64,000 nucleotides of DNA from Paludibacterium sp. B53371. Lineage in GTDB: Bacteria > Pseudomonadota > Gammaproteobacteria > Burkholderiales > Chromobacteriaceae. Shown here piece by piece: positions 60,403 to 64,000 of the stretch. How positions within the stretch are numbered: position 1 is the first letter of the stretch; every line of letters begins with the position of its first letter. Where the stretch lies: contig NZ_CP069163.1 of the NCBI RefSeq assembly GCF_018802765.1, forward strand, positions 248,001-312,000, in the 5' to 3' direction. The position numbers and the translations under genes were made by a program. A model generated the notes under the pieces. It was not told the DNA's origin. It made no database searches and saw nothing but the letters and a program-made list of their open reading frames with translations.

Positions 60403-61593
60403 ATGGCAAAAGGCAAGTTTGAGCGGACGAAACCGCACGTAAACGTCGGCACCATCGGTCACGTTGACCATGGCAAGACCACCCTGACCGCAGCAATCAC
60501 CACCATTCTGTCGAAGAAGTTCGGTGGCGAAGCCAAGGGTTACGACCAGATCGACAGCGCGCCGGAAGAAAAGGCACGTGGTATTACCATCAACACCGCT
60601 CACGTTGAGTACGAAACCGAGACCCGCCACTACGCACACGTAGACTGCCCGGGCCACGCCGACTACGTGAAGAACATGATTACCGGTGCTGCCCAGATGG
60701 ACGGCGCGATCCTGGTTTGCTCGGCCGCTGACGGTCCGATGCCGCAAACCCGCGAACACATCCTGCTGGCTCGCCAGGTGGGTGTACCGTACATCATCGT
60801 TTACCTGAACAAGTGCGACATGGTAGACGACGAAGAGCTGCTGGAACTGGTTGAAATGGAAGTGCGCGATCTGCTGTCTTCCTACGACTTCCCGGGCGAT
60901 GATCTGCCGATCATCAAGGGTTCGGCCCTGAAGGCGCTGGAAGGCGACCAGTCCGAAATCGGCGAACCGTCGATCTTCCGTCTGGCTGATGCTCTGGACA
61001 GCTACATCCCGACCCCGGAACGTGCCATCGACAAGCCGTTCCTGCTGCCGATCGAAGACGTGTTCTCGATCTCCGGCCGTGGTACCGTTGTGACCGGTCG
61101 TGTTGAGCGCGGTATCGTCAAGGTCGGCGAAGAAATCGAAATCGTTGGTATCAAGGCTACCGCCAAGACCACCTGCACCGGCGTGGAAATGTTCCGCAAG
61201 CTGCTGGATCAGGGTCAGGCTGGTGACAACGTCGGCGTTCTGCTGCGTGGTACCAAGCGTGAAGAAGTTGAGCGTGGTCAGGTTCTGGCCAAGCCGGGTT
61301 CCATCACCCCGCACACCGACTTCACCGCTGAAGTTTACGTTCTGTCGAAGGAAGAAGGCGGCCGTCACACCCCGTTCTTCGCCAACTACCGCCCGCAGTT
61401 CTACTTCCGTACCACGGACGTGACCGGTGCTGTATCGCTGGCTGAAGGCGTGGAAATGGTTATGCCTGGCGACAACGTCAGCATCACCGTTGCGCTGATC
61501 GCTCCGATCGCCATGGAAGAAGGTCTGCGCTTCGCTATCCGCGAAGGTGGCCGTACCGTTGGCGCCGGCGTTGTAGCCAAGATCATCAAGTAA
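60403..61593 (+). CDS. tuf: Elongation factor Tu, copy 2
   Basis: The second EF-Tu gene, in the classical str-operon position after fusA. The 396-residue product is identical to copy 1. At the DNA level the two genes are identical over the central ~962 bases (60592-61553 here) but differ by synonymous changes in the first ~190 bases and again near the 3' end, the pattern of gene conversion. It is followed by rpsJ after 13 bases. Confidence 0.98.
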   Translation: MAKGKFERTKPHVNVGTIGHVDHGKTTLTAAITTILSKKFGGEAKGYDQIDSAPEEKARGITINTAHVEYETETRHYAHVDCPGHADYVKNMITGAAQMDGAILVCSAADGPMPQTREHILLARQVGVPYIIVYLNKCDMVDDEELLELVEMEVRDLLSSYDFPGDDLPIIKGSALKALEGDQSEIGEPSIFRLADALDSYIPTPERAIDKPFLLPIEDVFSISGRGTVVTGRVERGIVKVGEEIEIVGIKATAKTTCTGVEMFRKLLDQGQAGDNVGVLLRGTKREEVERGQVLAKPGSITPHTDFTAEVYVLSKEEGGRHTPFFANYRPQFYFRTTDVTGAVSLAEGVEMVMPGDNVSITVALIAPIAMEEGLRFAIREGGRTVGAGVVAKIIK

Positions 61594-61606
61594 TCAGGAA
61601 GCTATC

Positions 61607-61918
61607 ATGCAGAGCCAAAAGATCCGTATCCGCCTGAAAGCTTTCGATTACAACCTGATCGACCGTTCGGCTGAAGAAATCGTTGAAACCGCCAAGCGTA
61701 CCGGCGCCGTTGTCAAGGGCCCGGTTCCGCTGCCGACCAAGATCGAGCGCTTCAACGTTCTGCGTTCGCCGCACGTGAACAAGACCTCGCGTGACCAGCT
61801 GGAAATCCGTACCCACCTGCGCCTGATGGACATCATCGACCCGACCGACAAGACTGTCGACGCGCTGATGAAGCTGGACCTGCCGGCCGGTGTGGATGTG
61901 GAAATCAAGTTGCAATAA
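61607..61918 (+). CDS. rpsJ: 30S ribosomal protein S10 / NusE
   Basis: S10 is a 30S head protein and, as NusE, joins NusB and NusG in antitermination. The 103 residues show [40 protein letters not shown] and the loop [15 protein letters not shown]. It lies directly behind tuf copy 2 and is separated from rplC by a hairpin-bearing gap. Confidence 0.98.
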   Translation: MQSQKIRIRLKAFDYNLIDRSAEEIVETAKRTGAVVKGPVPLPTKIERFNVLRSPHVNKTSRDQLEIRTHLRLMDIIDPTDKTVDALMKLDLPAGVDVEIKLQ

Positions 61919-61950
61919 TCACGAATCCAGCCCGCGAGTACGCTAAGTGC

Positions 61951-62017
61951 TTGCGGTGCTTGAATTTTTGGTGATATAGTAGCGGACTCGTCATTTTGGC
62001 GAGTCCGCTATTGTTTT
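61951..62017 (+). terminator. Terminator-like hairpin (and possible promoter) between rpsJ and rplC
   Basis: A perfect 11-bp stem TAGCGGACTCG (61980-61990) pairs with CGAGTCCGCTA (62000-62010), followed by TTGTTTTT, the shape of a full intrinsic terminator. Overlapping it is a weak promoter candidate, TTGCGG (61951-61956), N18, TATAGT (61975-61980). In E. coli the L4-controlled attenuator lies ahead of rpsJ; here the structure is after it. Confidence 0.75.
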
Positions 62018-62061
62018 TGTAAGCCGGTCAATCGTAATCGGCCCTGCAAAAGGAAATAAAC

Positions 62062-62706
62062 ATGAGTTTAGGTCTTGTCGGTCGCAAAGTCGGCATGACC
62101 CGCATTTTTGCCGAAGATGGTGCTTCCATTCCGGTAACTGTGCTGGACATGTCCGCTAATCGCGTCACGCAAATCAAAACCCCCGAAGTGGATGGCTACA
62201 GCGCCATTCAAGTCACTTTCGGCGAGCGTCGCGCTAACCGCGTGAACAAGTCGGCAGCTGGTCACTTTGCCAAGGCAGGCGTTGAAGCCGGTCGTGGCGT
62301 GGGTGAATTCACGCTGACTGCTGAACAGCTGGCTGGCTACAAGGCTGGTGATTCCATTACCGTCGAGATCTTCTCCGAAGGTCAACTGGTTGATGTAACC
62401 GGTACCTCGAAGGGTAAGGGCTTCTCCGGTGCCATCAAGCGCCACAACTTCTCCTCCAACCGTGCCTCCCATGGTAACTCGCGCTCGCACAACTCGCCGG
62501 GTTCCATCGGTCAAGCGCAGGATCCGGGCCGCGTACTGCCGGGTAAGCGCATGGCTGGTCAATATGGCAACACCAAGAGCACCATGCAGTGCCTGGAAAT
62601 TGTCCGTATTGACGTAGAGCGTCAGCTGCTGCTGGTCAAGGGTGCTGTACCCGGTGCCAAGAACGGCGACGTGGTCGTACGTCCTAGCGTGAAGGCGGGT
62701 GCATGA
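62062..62706 (+). CDS. rplC: 50S ribosomal protein L3
   Basis: L3 starts assembly of the 50S subunit near the peptidyl-transferase centre. The 214 residues begin [20 protein letters not shown] and carry the tip loop [20 protein letters not shown] with the methylated-Gln site (GQAQDPGRV), then [10 protein letters not shown]. It has an AAAGGAAA ribosome site and a four-base overlap with the first rplD start. Confidence 0.98.
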   Translation: MSLGLVGRKVGMTRIFAEDGASIPVTVLDMSANRVTQIKTPEVDGYSAIQVTFGERRANRVNKSAAGHFAKAGVEAGRGVGEFTLTAEQLAGYKAGDSITVEIFSEGQLVDVTGTSKGKGFSGAIKRHNFSSNRASHGNSRSHNSPGSIGQAQDPGRVLPGKRMAGQYGNTKSTMQCLEIVRIDVERQLLLVKGAVPGAKNGDVVVRPSVKAGA

Positions 62707-63326
62707 TGGAATTGAAAGTAATCAATACCCAAGGTCAGGCTCAAGACAGCCTGCAAGCTTCCGAGTCCCTGTTCGGTCGTGAATACAACGAAGCACTGGT
62801 TCACCAGGTCGTGACTGCGTTCCTGGCAAATGCCCGTAGCGCCAACCGCGCTCAGCTGACCCGTGCCGAAGTGAAGCACACCACCCACAAGCCCTGGCGT
62901 CAAAAGGGTACCGGCCGTGCGCGTTCCGGTACGACTTCCTCGCCGGTATGGCGTGGTGGTGGCCGTGCATTCCCGAACAAGCCGGATGAAAACTTCAGCC
63001 AGAAGGTTAACCGCAAGATGTTCCGTGCCGGCATGGCCGCGATTCTGTCGCAGCTGGTCCGTGACGAGCGTCTGATCGTGGTTGACAGCCTGACGGTTGA
63101 ATCGCCGAAGACCAAGGAATTCGTTGGCAAGGTGAAGTCCATGGGCCTGGAACACGCCCTGTTCATCACCAAGGAACTCGACGAAAACCTCTATCTCTCG
63201 TCTCGCAACCTGCCGAACGTGCTGGTGATCGAGGCTCAGCAAGCTGATCCGTACAGCCTGCTGCGCTTCAAGAAGATCGTGATCACCCGTGACGCCGTGA
63301 AGCAACTTGAGGAGCAATGGGCATGA
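62706..63326 (+). CDS. rplD: 50S ribosomal protein L4
   Basis: L4 lines the exit tunnel and in enterobacteria represses its own operon. The 206 residues begin MELKVIN and contain the tunnel loop [27 protein letters not shown]. Two adjacent ATGs (62703 and 62706) overlap the rplC stop; the second gives the usual N-terminus. The stop overlaps rplW by four bases. Confidence 0.97.
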   Translation: MELKVINTQGQAQDSLQASESLFGREYNEALVHQVVTAFLANARSANRAQLTRAEVKHTTHKPWRQKGTGRARSGTTSSPVWRGGGRAFPNKPDENFSQKVNRKMFRAGMAAILSQLVRDERLIVVDSLTVESPKTKEFVGKVKSMGLEHALFITKELDENLYLSSRNLPNVLVIEAQQADPYSLLRFKKIVITRDAVKQLEEQWA

Positions 63327-63625
63327 ATCAAGAACGTCTGATGCAAGTCATTCTTGCTCCGGTTGTTTCTGAAAAGAGCACCATGGTGTCCGAGAAGAAC
63401 CAGCAAGTGGTATTCCGCGTTGCTGGCGATGCGACCAAGCCCGAAATCAAGGCTGCCGTTGAACTGCTGTTTAACGTCAAGGTTGAGGGTGTGTCCACCG
63501 TGAATGTCAAGGGCAAAGTCAAGCGCTTTGGCCGCATGACCGGTCGTCGCAAGGACTGGAAAAAGGCTTACGTTAGCCTCGTGCAAGGTCAGGAACTTGA
63601 TCTGACCGGCGCAGCTGCTGAGTAA
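63323..63625 (+). CDS. rplW: 50S ribosomal protein L23
   Basis: L23 sits at the tunnel exit and docks trigger factor and SRP. It has 100 residues from the ATG at 63323, chosen because GAGGAG (63309-63314) is eight bases before it but only two before an upstream ATG at 63317. Motifs: [21 protein letters not shown] and [22 protein letters not shown]. Confidence 0.97.
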   Translation: MNQERLMQVILAPVVSEKSTMVSEKNQQVVFRVAGDATKPEIKAAVELLFNVKVEGVSTVNVKGKVKRFGRMTGRRKDWKKAYVSLVQGQELDLTGAAAE

Positions 63626-63636
63626 GGAGATAGAGC

Positions 63637-64000
63637 ATGCCTATCCAAAAAGTAAAACCGACATCGGCAGGCCGTCGCGCAGTCGTCAAGGTGGTTCACC
63701 CTGACCTGCACAAGGGCGCCCCGCTGGCTTCGCTGGTCGAAAAGAAGAACTCGACCGGTGGCCGTAACAACAACGGCCATATCACGACCCGTCACAAGGG
63801 TGGTGGTCACAAGCAACACTATCGTATCGTTGACTTCCGTCGCGAAAAGGATGGTATTCCGGCCAAGGTGGAACGTATCGAATACGATCCGAACCGTACC
63901 GCGCATATCGCCCTGCTGTGCTATGTCGATGGCGAACGCCGTTACATCATCGCTCCGCGTGGTGTGAAGGTTGGTGCCGAGCTGCTGTCGGGCGCAGAAG
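63637..64000 (+). CDS. rplB: 50S ribosomal protein L2, 5' part (cut by window edge)
   Basis: L2 is needed for subunit joining and peptidyl transfer. Only the first ~121 residues are present: [20 protein letters not shown], then [20 protein letters not shown] and [14 protein letters not shown], ending in the window edge at [14 protein letters not shown] strong AAGGAGA site (63624-63630) lies before the ATG. Confidence 0.98.
   Translation, partial: MPIQKVKPTSAGRRAVVKVVHPDLHKGAPLASLVEKKNSTGGRNNNGHITTRHKGGGHKQHYRIVDFRREKDGIPAKVERIEYDPNRTAHIALLCYVDGERRYIIAPRGVKVGAELLSGAE

Overview
The window is a contiguous piece of a GC-rich betaproteobacterial chromosome, most like the Neisseriales (Chromobacterium/Laribacter-type relatives). 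This rests on gene content and order: rsmB, a DUF4390 gene and ntrYX; lptD-surA-pdxA divergent from amgK-murU; ftsYEX-rpoH; and tRNA-Tyr-Gly-Thr, tuf, tRNA-Trp, secE-nusG, rplKAJL-rpoBC, rpsLG-fusA-tuf and the start of the S10 operon. The species cannot be fixed from the sequence alone. Both edges cut genes: fmt on the left lacks its N-terminus and rplB on the right lacks its C-terminus. I see no insertion sequence, prophage, CRISPR array or integron, and base and codon use look uniform, so this is core genome.

Region by region: 1-7.5 kb is a plus-strand run of fmt, htpX, rsmB, a DUF4390 protein, the NtrY-type kinase and NtrX-type regulator, and a MoeB/ThiF-type enzyme. 7.5-19.3 kb holds short transcription units on both strands: a TlpA-like thioredoxin, a FadM-like thioesterase, a TonB-like protein, DUF167, FxsA, CutA, three tRNA-Lys genes, a ChaA-type antiporter, pyrE, exonuclease III, a small serine hydrolase, a rhodanese, a HIT protein, a CNNM/CBS membrane protein and a lysine/alanine repeat protein. 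19.3-34.6 kb contains a 1271-residue FAD/Fe-S oxidoreductase, pdxA-surA-lptD, amgK-murU-ruvC-ruvA, ribB behind an FMN riboswitch, ruvB, a small membrane protein and proB. 34.6-43.3 kb contains bioA, a type IV pilin next to a PglL-type oligosaccharyltransferase, rpoH behind a CIRCE operator, ftsX-ftsE-ftsY, rsmD and a ferredoxin. 43.4-64 kb is the translation/transcription supercluster.

Functional groups: envelope biogenesis (SurA chaperone, LptD LPS exporter, AmgK/MurU peptidoglycan recycling, FtsEX division, HtpX quality control), DNA repair (RuvABC, exonuclease III), cofactor synthesis (pdxA, ribB, bioA), stress control (rpoH with HrcA-type input, htpX) and gene expression (RNA polymerase, elongation factors, ribosomal proteins, eight tRNAs).

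No wholly new multi-gene system is evident. The most notable points are an NtrX-type regulator whose AAA+ ATPase core has lost the sigma54-activation motifs; an exact extra tRNA-Thr gene between the L10 autoregulatory leader and rplJ; two tuf genes sharing an exactly identical core flanked by diverged ends; a secreted-looking Lys/Ala/His protein made of ten near-identical 30-residue repeats; a CIRCE operator in front of rpoH; and a terminator-like hairpin inside the S10 operon between rpsJ and rplC.
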